The notes beneath the pieces are model-generated. The model was given only the letters and a program-made list of their open reading frames with translations, was not told where the DNA came from and did no database searches. 64,000 nt of DNA. Origin: JALYNX01 sp963749415 (GTDB lineage Bacteria > Actinomycetota > Acidimicrobiia > Spongiisociales > ZC4RG35). The position numbers were made by a program, and so were the translations under genes. The stretch lies in contig CAVVMG010000001.1 of assembly GCA_963749415.1 (NCBI GenBank), positions 1,860,001 to 1,924,000 on the forward strand, in the 5' to 3' direction. Within the stretch, counting starts at the first letter, position 1; each line of letters starts with the position of its first letter. Positions 19,558 to 28,134 of this stretch are shown here, piece by piece.

Positions 19558-20220
19558 TCATCGCAGCCTTTCCAAAGCGTCGAGGATGAGGTCGAGACCG
19601 AACTCGAATTCATCGCCGTAGTCGTAACCAGGCTGAAGAACGTGCTCGGTCGCGAGTTCGGCCAGGTAGGGGAATGTGTCGGCGGGCAGTTGGGCCAGGA
19701 CCTTCTCGGCTAGTTCCGGAGCCGTCTTCTTGCTGAAAGGGAGCGACACGGATTCTTGGAGAGCAAACCCGTAGACGTAACTGTCGAGCAGTGAATAGGC
19801 GTGGGCGGTCATCAGGAGCGAGAACCCGGCTTCACGGAAGATGCCGATGACCGCATCGTGTTGCCGCAACGTTGAAGGTCCGGGGTTGGTGCGGGACTCC
19901 ATGAGCGGGATGGCCCAGGGATGATGGGACAGGACGCGGCGTGTTGAGAGCGCTCGGTGACGTATTGCCGTCCGCCACTCGGCGTCGGTGGGGGGCAGGT
20001 CGATCTCTTCGAATACGACATCGACGATGCCGTCCAGGATTTCTTCCTTGCTTGCGAAGTGGTGATACAGCGCCATCGGCTTGACGTCGAGTTCCCTCGC
20101 GAGGGAGCGCATGGTCAGCGCCGAACCGCCCGTGTCGGCGAGAACGATCGCGGTGCGGAGTACGCGTTCTCGACTCAGTGGAACCCGCTTCGGTGCACCT
20201 GCACTGAGTCCCACAGTCAT
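19558..20220 (-). CDS. TetR-family transcriptional repressor
   Basis: A 220-residue protein from ATG 20220 with AGGAG eight bases upstream. The N-terminal helix-turn-helix reads RVLRTAIVLADTGGSALTMR, then LARELDVKPMALYHHFASKE. The C-terminal part resembles the TetR_C_1 (TetR/Tn10-like) class, with HPWAIPLMESRTNPGP and a pocket-type helical bundle. It is divergent from an alcohol-dehydrogenase-like gene, and a 28-base inverted repeat lies between them, so it probably represses that operon and itself. The ligand is unknown; the two oxidoreductases suggest a small carbonyl or quinone compound. Confidence 0.85.
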   Translation of the reverse strand: MTVGLSAGAPKRVPLSRERVLRTAIVLADTGGSALTMRSLARELDVKPMALYHHFASKEEILDGIVDVVFEEIDLPPTDAEWRTAIRHRALSTRRVLSHHPWAIPLMESRTNPGPSTLRQHDAVIGIFREAGFSLLMTAHAYSLLDSYVYGFALQESVSLPFSKKTAPELAEKVLAQLPADTFPYLAELATEHVLQPGYDYGDEFEFGLDLILDALERLR

Positions 20221-20302
20221 GGTCACAACTCCTGGACGTTGGCCCAAGGCCCAATAGCCGGCGACCCAGGGTGTTTCTTGCCATCGCGGAGCCTAGCGTC
20301 TA

Positions 20303-20330
20303 CCGTACTAAGTACGCGTACAAAGTACGG
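20303..20330. promoter_or_regulatory. Inverted-repeat operator for the TetR repressor
   Basis: CCGTACT (20303-20309) and AGTACGG (20324-20330) are perfect arms of a 28-base element, with a second GTAC pair inside (AAGTACGCGTACAA). It lies in the divergent gap between the TetR gene and the oxidoreductase gene. Confidence 0.65.
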
Positions 20331-20385
20331 TCAGATCGCCAGGGTCGGATGTCTCTCTCGGTCTCCAACGACATGAGGACACCCC

Positions 20386-21447
20386 ATGGAATCAACCACC
20401 AACCCGATCACCGATCAGGCTCTGGAGACCACTGCGCCGCCGCCTCCCGCTTTCCCGGCGAACGGCACTATGCGAGCCATCGTCCAGGATTCGTACGGCC
20501 GGAGCGAAGTCCTGCATCTGATGGAGACCGAGAGACCCACCATCGAGGTCGACGAGGTGTTGGTGAAGGTCCATGCCGCGGGAATGGATCGCGGCACTTG
20601 GCACGTGATGGCAGGCAAGCCATACCTGATGCGGGTGATGGGGTTCGGTTTCCGTGGGCCCAAGAACCGTGTCTCCGGGTTGGATGTGGCCGGCACCGTG
20701 GTGGCGATCGGGTCCGAGGTGACCAGGTTCAGGTCCGGCGACAAGGTGTTCGGTATCAGCAGAGGCTCGTTCGCCGAATATGCGGCGGTCCGTGAAGACA
20801 AGCTCGCCCACAAGCCGCCAAGCCTCAGTTTCGAGCAGGCGGCGGTGGTTCCCGTTTCGGGGGGGACCGCGATCCAAGGTCTTCGCGACTCAGGACACAT
20901 AGAAGCAGGACAGAAGGTGTTGATCATTGGCGCCTCGGGCGGGGTCGGCACTTATGCGGTGCAACTCGCGAAAGCCTTTGGAGCAGAGGTGACCGGTGTC
21001 GCCAGCACCGCGAAAGTCGACCTCGTGCGATCGATCGGCGCCGACCATGTCATCGACTACACCAGCGAGGACTACCTCGACGGTTCCCAGCATTACGACC
21101 TCATACTCGACATCGGTGGTAACAACGGCCTGTCACGGTTGCGCCAGGCGCTCACACCTACCGGGACTTTGGTCATTGTGGGCGGGGAGGAGGGTGGCAG
21201 CCTCACGGGAGGCTTCGGCCGCCAGCTCCGCGCCCTGGTGGTGTCGATGTTCGTGGGCCAACGCCTGACCATGCTGGCTTCCAAGGAGCGTCACACCGAC
21301 CTGGAAGACCTGAGCCCGTACCTCGAGAACGGCCAGGTGGTCCCGGTCGTCGACAGGACGTACCCGCTGGCCGAAGTGCGCCAAGCCATGAGCCACCTCG
21401 AAGCCGGACAGGCACGAGGAAAGATCGCGATCGCGATCACGAGCTGA
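20386..21447 (+). CDS. NAD(P)-dependent alcohol dehydrogenase / quinone-oxidoreductase-like MDR protein
   Basis: A 353-residue medium-chain reductase. The N-terminal GroES-like domain reads MRAIVQDSYGRSEVLHLMET and VLVKVHAAGMDRGTWHVMAG, with VSGLDVAGTVVAIG. The NADPH-binding Rossmann motif is IIGASGGVGTYAVQLAKAFG. No zinc-binding cysteines are visible, which points to the zinc-free quinone reductase branch. It is divergent from TetR and overlaps the next reductase by one base. The substrate is unknown. Confidence 0.87.
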   Translation: MESTTNPITDQALETTAPPPPAFPANGTMRAIVQDSYGRSEVLHLMETERPTIEVDEVLVKVHAAGMDRGTWHVMAGKPYLMRVMGFGFRGPKNRVSGLDVAGTVVAIGSEVTRFRSGDKVFGISRGSFAEYAAVREDKLAHKPPSLSFEQAAVVPVSGGTAIQGLRDSGHIEAGQKVLIIGASGGVGTYAVQLAKAFGAEVTGVASTAKVDLVRSIGADHVIDYTSEDYLDGSQHYDLILDIGGNNGLSRLRQALTPTGTLVIVGGEEGGSLTGGFGRQLRALVVSMFVGQRLTMLASKERHTDLEDLSPYLENGQVVPVVDRTYPLAEVRQAMSHLEAGQARGKIAIAITS

Positions 21448-22322
21448 TGGCTGTTGACCCGATGATGAAGGGCAAGACAGTGTTGATCACCGGCGGCACC
21501 GGTGGGATCGGCAAGGCGGCCGCGACCGGCCTCGCGTCAATGGGCGCCCGCATAGGTATCACTGGCCGCGACAAAGCCCGGGCTGAGCGGGCCGCGGTGG
21601 CAATCGCCCGTGAGACGGGCAATCTCGGGGTGGACGTCTTCGTCGCCGACATGTCTTCGCAGGCAGAGGTGCGCCGGTTGGCCGAAGAGGTTCTTGCCGC
21701 TTACCCACGCCTGGACGTATTGCTCAACAACGTCGGGGGGTTCTGGGCCCATCGTCATGTCACCGTCGACGGACTGGAGCACACGTTCGCCCTCAACCAC
21801 CTCGCACCGTTCCTCCTGACGAATCTTCTGCTGGACCGGCTGATCGCAAGTGCACCGGCCCGAGTCGTGACCGTGTCCTCCGGGGCGCAGTCCCTGGGGA
21901 CGATCGACTTCGACGACCTGATGGGAGAGCGGGACTACTCCGGACAGCGGGCCTACAACCAGTCGAAGCTGGCCAACGTGATGTTCACCTATGAACTCGC
22001 CAGGCGACTCGAGGGGACCGGGGTCACGGCAACCGTGCTTCACCCGGGCTTGACCAACACCGCATTCAGTGCGGAGGACCCCATTCGTGTGATGGCACCG
22101 GTCGTCTTTGCGATGCGACCGTTCATGAAGAGTCCCAAACAGGGCGCGGATACCGCGGTGTACTTGGCCAGCTCCACCGAAGTGGAGGGAGTCACCGGAC
22201 AGTATTTCGCTCACCGCAAAACAAAGCGGTCGAACGAATCCTCATATGACGCCGCAATCACGGGCCGGCTGTGGGGTGTCAGTGCCGACCTCGTCGGCAT
22301 TCCGGTCGAAGCGCAGTACTAA
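21447..22322 (+). CDS. Short-chain dehydrogenase (retinol-dehydrogenase-like SDR)
   Basis: A 291-residue classical SDR. The cofactor motif is VLITGGTGGIGKAAATGLAS, the structural motif LLNNVGGFW, and the catalytic set is Ser in VTVSSGAQS with YNQSK. The remaining layout (TFALNHLAPFLLTNLLLDRL, VLHPGLTNTAF) matches the retinol dehydrogenase/WW-domain oxidoreductase type. It is translationally coupled to the preceding MDR gene, so both are probably under the same TetR control. The physiological substrate cannot be read. Confidence 0.88.
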   Translation: MAVDPMMKGKTVLITGGTGGIGKAAATGLASMGARIGITGRDKARAERAAVAIARETGNLGVDVFVADMSSQAEVRRLAEEVLAAYPRLDVLLNNVGGFWAHRHVTVDGLEHTFALNHLAPFLLTNLLLDRLIASAPARVVTVSSGAQSLGTIDFDDLMGERDYSGQRAYNQSKLANVMFTYELARRLEGTGVTATVLHPGLTNTAFSAEDPIRVMAPVVFAMRPFMKSPKQGADTAVYLASSTEVEGVTGQYFAHRKTKRSNESSYDAAITGRLWGVSADLVGIPVEAQY

Positions 22323-22370
22323 CGGCCGCGAAATTCGACCACCCATCAGTCAGGAGAACAAGAAACGATT

Positions 22371-23228
22371 GTGCCTCGACTTGAGTACAAGAGCTTCGAG
22401 TCATCCGATGATGTACGGACGTTTCCAAAGGGTCATGCCGAAGTGGTCATGCTCGATGACTCGGCCGTAGGTCGCGCCGTGTACGAGCCCGGGTGGCGGT
22501 GGTCGACCGATCTGCAAAGCATTGTTGGAACCTCGAGCTGTCAGCTCCACCACCTCGGCTACTCGGTCTCAGGCACCATGCATGTGGTCTCAGACACCGG
22601 TGAGACTCTCGACATCCCTCCTGCTTCGGTTTATGAGATCCCGCCCGGTCATGATGCTTGGGTTGTTGGCGACGAACCTTGGGTGACGGTGGAGTGGACT
22701 AGCGCCCGCACGTTCGGCCTCGCCGCAGACGGGCCGGGTGAGGGGTTACTTGTCACCGTGCTCTTCACTGACATCGTCGACTCGACGGCAACCCTCCAGA
22801 GAATTGGAGACGCGGCATGGCGTGACCTCCTGATGCTCCACAACGTTCGCCTACGCGATCAGCTGAACATCTTTCGAGGCCGGGAAGTGACAACGACTGG
22901 TGACGGCTTCCTAGCCGTGTTCGATAGCGCAACCCGCGCCGTGCGTTGTGCGGCGGCAATGGTCCGTTCCATGAGTGAGATCGAACTGCCAATTCGAGTC
23001 GGTGTGCACACAGGTGAGGTCGAGTTCATAGGTGGTGACGTTCGCGGGCTGGCCGTTCACGCCGCGGCTCGGGTCATGTCAATCGCCGGCCCGAATGAGG
23101 TCTGTGTCTCATCGACCACGTCGGACCTCTTGGAGGGCTCGGGACTGACCCTCGAGCTCGCGGGAACACATGAAATGAAAGGTCTCCCCGGCTCACGGAA
23201 GGTGTTCCGACTGGCGGCATCCGGGTGA
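22371..23228 (+). CDS. Cupin domain fused to class III nucleotidyl cyclase
   Basis: A 285-residue protein from GTG 22371. Residues 1-112 form a cupin-like barrel (VYEPGWRWSTDLQ, CQLHHLGYSVSGTMHVV, PPASVYEIPPGHDAWVVGD), a likely small-ligand sensor. Residues 125-285 are a class III cyclase domain (LFTDIVDSTATLQRIGD, TTGDGFLAVFDSATRA, RVGVHTGEVEFIGGDVRGLA). The metal-binding Asp in FTDIVDS and the GDG loop are kept. The lysine usual in this subfamily (EVKTTGDGF) is threonine here at about residue 174, so nucleotide specificity or activity may be changed. It lies 48 bases after the SDR gene and may be in the TetR operon. Confidence 0.82.
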   Translation: MPRLEYKSFESSDDVRTFPKGHAEVVMLDDSAVGRAVYEPGWRWSTDLQSIVGTSSCQLHHLGYSVSGTMHVVSDTGETLDIPPASVYEIPPGHDAWVVGDEPWVTVEWTSARTFGLAADGPGEGLLVTVLFTDIVDSTATLQRIGDAAWRDLLMLHNVRLRDQLNIFRGREVTTTGDGFLAVFDSATRAVRCAAAMVRSMSEIELPIRVGVHTGEVEFIGGDVRGLAVHAAARVMSIAGPNEVCVSSTTSDLLEGSGLTLELAGTHEMKGLPGSRKVFRLAASG

Positions 23229-23301
23229 CCGCCGCCCGTCGTCCAGACGACGGTGACCACGGTGGGCAACGATGCCGCCCGCTTCAACGGAATGGATCGA
23301 C

Positions 23302-24054
23302 GTGACATCCGCTACAGAATCAGCGACCGCAACCAACCATCCCGCGAGCTCCGAGGACGGCTCCCCGCGCAAGATCGCGCTCGTGGCGGGTCTCGGCTTG
23401 CTGATCATGGCGCTGCTAGCGCCATTCGCAGTCTTCGGTGTGCTCGACACCCTCGTTGTGACCGACGACCCAACCGCCACCTTCAACAACATCAGTTCAT
23501 CCGAGGGATTGTTCCGCAGCGGAATCGCTGCGTTCCTGGTCGTGATCATGCTCGATGTCGTGGTCGCGTGGGCCCTCTATGTCCTTCTCAGACCGGTCAA
23601 CCGCACAGTCGCACTCCTGACGGCGTGGCTACGCCTGGCCTTTGCCGCGGTGTTCGCCAGTGCATTGTTCAACTTGCTCGACGCTGCCCAGGCCGTCGCA
23701 GGCGCTGAGCAGTCGACTCTTCAACCGGAACAGCTTCACGCCCAGGTGATGTCATCCATCGCCTCCTTCGACTACGGATGGACCGGCATTGCCTTGGCGA
23801 TCTTTGGCCTCCATCTGGTAGGTCTGGGATATCTGCTCTTCAAGTCGGCTGACTTTCCGAAGTTCCTCGGGGTTCTCGTGATCCTGGCCGGCGGGGGGTA
23901 TCTCGTCGATTCGTTCGGCACGATCTTGGTCTCTGATTACGCGTTGACCATCGGCATGTTCACGTTTGTGGGCGAAGCATTGCTGATCATTTGGCTCTTC
24001 TTGAGAGCCATCAGAGGATTCCCATCAGGATCAGAGACCGGACTCGGAAGGTGA
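23302..24054 (+). CDS. DUF4386-type integral membrane protein
   Basis: About 250 residues from GTG 23302; an ATG at 23272 is also possible. Six or so membrane segments are visible (ALVAGLGLLIMALLAPFAVF, FLVVIMLDVVVAWALYVLL, ALAIFGLHLVGLGYLLF and others). The VDSFGTILVSDYALT loop and overall layout fit DUF4386, a membrane family of unknown role found in Firmicutes and Actinobacteria. It is followed by two more membrane proteins in close order. Confidence 0.75.
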   Translation: MTSATESATATNHPASSEDGSPRKIALVAGLGLLIMALLAPFAVFGVLDTLVVTDDPTATFNNISSSEGLFRSGIAAFLVVIMLDVVVAWALYVLLRPVNRTVALLTAWLRLAFAAVFASALFNLLDAAQAVAGAEQSTLQPEQLHAQVMSSIASFDYGWTGIALAIFGLHLVGLGYLLFKSADFPKFLGVLVILAGGGYLVDSFGTILVSDYALTIGMFTFVGEALLIIWLFLRAIRGFPSGSETGLGR

Positions 24055-24059
24055 CTGAC

Positions 24060-24641
24060 ATGCAAGGCAATTTGATGGCGACAACGCGACGTCTATGGCT
24101 TTGGCCAATAGCGCTTCTGATCGGGTTCCCGGTCGGAGGGTATGTGGCAGACCTGGTCGTCGACGGAGTCGATTCAGTGGGAGACGCGATCGTCGCCGGT
24201 CTCATCGCGGGCGCAGTCATCGGAACAGCAGAATGGTTTGTGTTGCGTCGGTGGGTCTCCTGGCTTTGGATACCGGCAACGACTGCGGGAATGGCGGTAG
24301 GTCTGGCAGCCGGAGCGGCACTGGTCGATTACGGCGTCGACCGAGGAGATCTCGCCCTTATGGGCGCGGTGACCGGAATGGGTGTAGGCGTGCTGCAGGC
24401 GCTCGTACTCGCAGGGGATCAGATCCCTGGCGCATGGTGGTGGGCAGTCGCCAACCCGCCTGGCTGGGCGCTGGGGTGGATCGTGAGCTCGTATGTGATT
24501 GCGAGAAACATCGAAGATCGGTGGCCGAACTTCGGCGCGAGTGGAGTGCTCGTTTACGGACTTCTCACCTGGCTGCTTCTCGCAATGCTCTTACGACAAA
24601 CAGCACCCGAAGCTGAGCGGATCACCCCAGCCGCCCCGTGA
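24060..24641 (+). CDS. Hypothetical multi-pass membrane protein
   Basis: A 193-residue protein from ATG 24060 with GGAAGGTGA upstream, 5 bases after the DUF4386-type gene. It has about five glycine/alanine-rich membrane segments (LWLWPIALLIGFPVGGYVAD, IVAGLIAGAVIGTAEWFVLR, GAVTGMGVGVLQALVLAGDQ). The paired GxxxG-like segments resemble other actinobacterial membrane proteins of unknown role. It overlaps the next gene by four bases. Confidence 0.7.
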   Translation: MQGNLMATTRRLWLWPIALLIGFPVGGYVADLVVDGVDSVGDAIVAGLIAGAVIGTAEWFVLRRWVSWLWIPATTAGMAVGLAAGAALVDYGVDRGDLALMGAVTGMGVGVLQALVLAGDQIPGAWWWAVANPPGWALGWIVSSYVIARNIEDRWPNFGASGVLVYGLLTWLLLAMLLRQTAPEAERITPAAP

Positions 24642-25333
24642 ACATAGAAGCCGTCGCAGCGGTCTTCCTCATCTTCGTGCCCCTCGCATTCAACGCGTTC
24701 TTCCTGCTGCTGGGGCGACTCTTCGACTACCCAAACATCCTCCGCCGACCAACCGAGGACATTCTCAACGGCTTCCAAGCAGGCGGGGTCGGCCTGAAGC
24801 TCGTCTGGTACGGCTTCATGCTCACGGCCGTCATGTTTGCGCCCCTCGTCGTGCTCCTGGGACAGGTGCTCGCCGCCGACGGCCATGCCGTCATACCTTC
24901 GGCGATCGTGATCGGAGTTCTCGCCTCGATCGTCCAAATTCTCGGGCTTGCCCGCTGGCCGTTCCTCGTCCCCGCCCTCGCGCGCGCATACACCGACCCC
25001 GCTTCGACCCCAACGACACGGGAGGCGACTCAAGCCGTCTTCGAGTCGTTCCACCGTTACCTCGGAGTCGGCATCGGAGAGTGCCTCGGCTATCTCCTCA
25101 CCGGAGCATGGAGTGTGCTGGTCGGCGTGGCGATGCTCCAATCGTCGGCATTCGAGGCATGGATTGGTTGGCCGGGGATCGTTATTGGCCTCTTCCTGGT
25201 CGGCGGATCGCTCGAATTCGTAGGTCATTTCGAAGAGCACGGCTGGAAACTCGCGGGCAGCATCGTCCCGATCGCCTACATTGCCTGGTCGCTCTGGCTC
25301 ATCGTGTCGGGACTCGTGCTCCTGTTCGCGTAG
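24638..25333 (+). CDS. Hypothetical multi-pass membrane protein
   Basis: A 231-residue protein starting GTG 24638 within the preceding stop (GTGA overlap). It has about six membrane helices (AVAAVFLIFVPLAFNAFFLL, WYGFMLTAVMFAPLVVLLGQ, IVPIAYIAWSLWLIVSGLVL). The YLGVGIGECLGYLLTGAWSV region and size are like DUF4386 members, so it may be a distant paralogue of the first protein in this three-gene set. A strong terminator follows at 25385-25413. Confidence 0.72.
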   Translation: MNIEAVAAVFLIFVPLAFNAFFLLLGRLFDYPNILRRPTEDILNGFQAGGVGLKLVWYGFMLTAVMFAPLVVLLGQVLAADGHAVIPSAIVIGVLASIVQILGLARWPFLVPALARAYTDPASTPTTREATQAVFESFHRYLGVGIGECLGYLLTGAWSVLVGVAMLQSSAFEAWIGWPGIVIGLFLVGGSLEFVGHFEEHGWKLAGSIVPIAYIAWSLWLIVSGLVLLFA

Positions 25334-25384
25334 GCGAGGCGAAACCGCCATTCAGGCATCTTGGCCCGCTAGGAGGGCCCACCG

Positions 25385-25413
25385 AGGAACCCCCGCCAAT
25401 GCGGGGGTTTCCT
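25385..25413 (+). terminator. Rho-independent terminator after the membrane-protein operon
   Basis: GGAACCCCCGC and GCGGGGGTTTCC pair around a CAAT loop, with a short T run inside the 3' arm. It ends the operon 52 bases after the last membrane gene. Confidence 0.75.
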
Positions 25414-25492
25414 GCTTCCGGCAAGGCCGAATTTGCTCGTTTGCCCCACCAACTGTCGGGTACAGAGCGGCCACAGATTCGAAGGAGGAATC

Positions 25493-26086
25493 GTGGAGGA
25501 CAAGCAGGTCGAGGAATTGCTGTATCAGGCGTTGGAAACCGAGCTCGGGGGAGTCCAGGTGTACCGGGCGGCCCTCAAGGCCGCGGTCAACGAAGACTTG
25601 AAATCCGAGTGGGAGAAGTACCTCTCGGAGACCGAGAACCATGTCCGGATCATGAAGGACGTGTTCGACGAGCTCGGCCTGGACCAAGCCGCCGAGACGC
25701 CGGGCCGTCAGGTGGTCCGATTCAAGGGTGCGGCCCTGGTCCAAGCAATGGAGATGGCACAGAGTGCAGGAGATCCTGTCGGCGCGGAGTTGGTAGCCGC
25801 CGAATGTGTGGTCGAGGCGGAAACCAAAGACCACGCCAACTGGGAATTGATCGGCAAAGTATCCGAAAAGGCGACCGGGCAGATGAAGTCGGTGCTCACC
25901 GACGCCTACGAGCAGGTGGAGGAGGAAGAGGACATGCACCTCTACCACACCATGGGCTGGTGCCGTGAGCTCTGGATCGAGTCGCTCGGCATGCCCGCGG
26001 TGCTGCCTCCTCCCGAGGAGGAGAAGAAGGTCACGACCGCGATCGGCGCCTCTCGAGCCGAGCAATCCCGGGAGGACATGCTCTAA
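25493..26086 (+). CDS. Ferritin-like domain protein
   Basis: A 197-residue protein from GTG 25493 with AAGGAGGA upstream. The N-terminal half is a helical bundle with carboxylate/histidine motifs spaced like ferritin-like diiron proteins (YQALETELGGVQVYRAAL, YLSETENHVRIMKDVFDELG, VEAETKDHANWELIGKV). A C-terminal stretch holds EEEEDMHLYHTMGWCREL. It may be a diiron or iron-binding stress protein; the metal and partner are unknown. It stands alone after a terminator. Confidence 0.72.
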   Translation: MEDKQVEELLYQALETELGGVQVYRAALKAAVNEDLKSEWEKYLSETENHVRIMKDVFDELGLDQAAETPGRQVVRFKGAALVQAMEMAQSAGDPVGAELVAAECVVEAETKDHANWELIGKVSEKATGQMKSVLTDAYEQVEEEEDMHLYHTMGWCRELWIESLGMPAVLPPPEEEKKVTTAIGASRAEQSREDML

Positions 26087-26116
26087 CCGAGACTCGATTC
26101 TCGGGATGCTGCCGGA

Positions 26117-26443
26117 ATGAGCGGCCTGTTCGAGAAGAAGCCGGCGAGTGGTGTCTGGTGGCGGGACCACTCACTATCCCTGGTCATCGCCGCGCTTCTT
26201 CTCGCTCAGACTGTCTGGGCTCTCATTACGGGCGCCTACGTGTTTGCCAGGGAGCAACCGTTCGGATCAGACGTCGTTGCTTGGTCCGGCGGATTCTGGA
26301 TCTGGTGGAGCTGGGAGTACAGCATCTCGCTCGTCGCCGACACCTATGGGGTCCTGCTGATCGTCCTGCTCTCCAAGTGGCTCAGGGAAGTCGGATCCAG
26401 CGAGGACACCGGGTCGAGCCCGACGAAAGAGCGCTCGACCTGA
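26117..26443 (+). CDS. Small hypothetical membrane protein
   Basis: A 108-residue protein with two predicted membrane helices (SLVIAALLLAQTVWALITGA and a second around YSISLVADTYGVLLIVLLSK) joined by a Trp-rich loop (SGGFWIWWSWEY). The N- and C-termini are polar. The layout recalls the C-terminal region of the DUF6766 membrane proteins, but I cannot confirm it. It lies 30 bases after the ferritin-like gene, so co-transcription is possible. Confidence 0.6.
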   Translation: MSGLFEKKPASGVWWRDHSLSLVIAALLLAQTVWALITGAYVFAREQPFGSDVVAWSGGFWIWWSWEYSISLVADTYGVLLIVLLSKWLREVGSSEDTGSSPTKERST

Positions 26444-26460
26444 ACTGACGGGTCGGTTGA

Positions 26461-27519
26461 TCAGCCGGTCGGCGGTGCACAGTTCGCTCCCCACTGACCC
26501 CGCTCGGCAGCCATGGCCTCGGCTTCCAGGGAGGCGAACAGCCTGGCGTATTTGGAATCGGGAGGGACATCGACTGCTCGTGCCCAACCGCTGGCCACCA
26601 TCAGGGCGTTGACGAAGGTGCCGTCGGTGAGGAAGACATACCTGAGGCGCTCACCAAACGAGTCGATGTCTGTGACGTCTGTGTCCAATCGCACTATCCG
26701 GTCGTCGATGAGCGCATCTAGGACCGCCCTGGCTTCCATCCCGCACAGCAAATGAGCCCAGGGAGCGTCGATCCCGATCAAGCGGAACGGATTGCTGACA
26801 CCGCCGACCGTGGCCCGCACGGTGTCGCCGTGCCAGACGGCGAGGACGAGGCGCAGGTCAGGTGGCGGGGGTTTCATTGAGGTTAGGCCCAGCGCCCTGG
26901 TCAGCAGTGTGGCCATTTGGTCGCGTGTTATCTGGTCGTCAGGGCAATAACGATCGTTCGTCGGCGGGTTACAGCCGACAGTGAATCCCGCGTCTGCGAT
27001 CCGATTTATCGCCCCCTCGAACAGATGGCCATCGTCGTCGACAAATCGGTTGCTCGTGGAGGGCGGAATGTTGAATGCTCGGGCCAGGAACCCAGCCATC
27101 TCACCCCGGGACAGCGTTCGAGCCGGACAGTAATTGTCGTTGGCTGGGGGATTGCATCCCTGAGTTATCCCGGCGTCGGCCACACGGTTGATCGCTCCCT
27201 CGAACACGGAACCTTCGTCGTCGTTGAAATGGTCGTTAGCCGAGACTGGAAGCCCGAGAGCACGCGACAGAAAGGCGGCCATCTCACCCCGTGTGACTGC
27301 GTCGGCGGGACAGTAGAGATAGTTGCCGGGCGGATTGCACCCGAGCGTGATCGCCGCCATTGCGATGGCTTCGATCCCGCCCTCATGGACGTTGCCGTCG
27401 TCATCGGTGAAGGTGCCCCCTGGGTCCGACGAATCGGCAAGCGCAACGGGCGCGCCCAGGATCGACACCAGCAGGAGCCCGATAGCGAAACTTCTAAAGG
27501 CGACCCGGGGTGCAGTCAT
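26461..27519 (-). CDS. Secreted SLH-repeat protein with C-terminal staphylococcal-nuclease-like domain
   Basis: A 352-residue protein. A signal peptide occupies residues 1-29 (ending PVALADS). Three S-layer-homology-like repeats follow at about 36-90, 96-150 and 156-212, each with FEGAINRIADAG and GCNPP..YCP cores and T/SRGEMA. Residues 222-350 form an SNase fold (VWHGDTVRA, FRLIGIDAPW, RLRYVFLTDGTFVN, GWARA). Of the classical catalytic residues, the first Arg (in FRLIG) and the metal Asp of HGDT remain. The Glu after IDxP is Trp and the second Arg (normally FGR) is Glu, so nuclease activity is doubtful. It is probably a cell-envelope-attached protein. Confidence 0.8.
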   Translation of the reverse strand: MTAPRVAFRSFAIGLLLVSILGAPVALADSSDPGGTFTDDDGNVHEGGIEAIAMAAITLGCNPPGNYLYCPADAVTRGEMAAFLSRALGLPVSANDHFNDDEGSVFEGAINRVADAGITQGCNPPANDNYCPARTLSRGEMAGFLARAFNIPPSTSNRFVDDDGHLFEGAINRIADAGFTVGCNPPTNDRYCPDDQITRDQMATLLTRALGLTSMKPPPPDLRLVLAVWHGDTVRATVGGVSNPFRLIGIDAPWAHLLCGMEARAVLDALIDDRIVRLDTDVTDIDSFGERLRYVFLTDGTFVNALMVASGWARAVDVPPDSKYARLFASLEAEAMAAERGQWGANCAPPTG

Positions 27520-27738
27520 GATTCACCGGCCCTTCCCATTCTCTCCTCGTGAATTGGTTTCGCTCGCGTCGACTTCCGGAGAACCTACCCATTCCGCGGG
27601 TCGTCGGTTCGAGCGATGTGATGACAGTTCGAGAAACTAAACGGCAATTCACAGGGTTTTTGTCCAGGCTGCGGGTTTCTCAACGACACAATCCATGCCA
27701 CTATTGACCACATTGTCGAAGGCCTGAGGAGGCAAAAC

Positions 27739-28134
27739 GTGGCGATGTCCCAAGAGCACAAAGACGCCCTGGCCAAAGGGCGCAAAGAGTCCAGAGCAAT
27801 CAAGGCCTATCTGAGCACCATCGAATCTCGAAAGCCGGGGCGACCGGTCACCAAACAGAGCCTGGAGTCCAGGTTGGCGAGGGTCAATAGCAACCTGGAG
27901 GGCACAGACGACCCCCTGAAGAGAATCGATCTCCTCCAGTCCCGCCTCGACCTGGAGTCGGCCATCTCCGCATCTACCGATTCAGTCGACGTGGAGCAGC
28001 TCGAGGCGGACTTCGTTGCCAACGCTGCCGGATACTCGGAGCGCAAGGGGATCACTTACACCGCGTGGCGCCAATTCGGCGTGCCGGCGGGAGTGCTCAA
28101 GAAGGCCGGAATACCGGAAACCCGTCGCCGCTAA
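27739..28134 (+). CDS. Conserved actinobacterial hypothetical protein
   Basis: A 131-residue charged, helical protein from GTG 27739 with GAGGAGG six bases upstream. It begins SQEHKDALAKGRKESRAIKA, has a middle coiled-coil-like part (PLKRIDLLQSRLDLESAISA) and ends AAGYSERKGITYTAWRQFGV then AGVLKKAGI. This layout recurs in Actinobacteria as an uncharacterised family; the C-terminal part looks like a small DNA-binding or Lsr2-like helical tail, which is only a resemblance. It overlaps the convergent zincin gene by four bases. Confidence 0.7.
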   Translation: MAMSQEHKDALAKGRKESRAIKAYLSTIESRKPGRPVTKQSLESRLARVNSNLEGTDDPLKRIDLLQSRLDLESAISASTDSVDVEQLEADFVANAAGYSERKGITYTAWRQFGVPAGVLKKAGIPETRRR

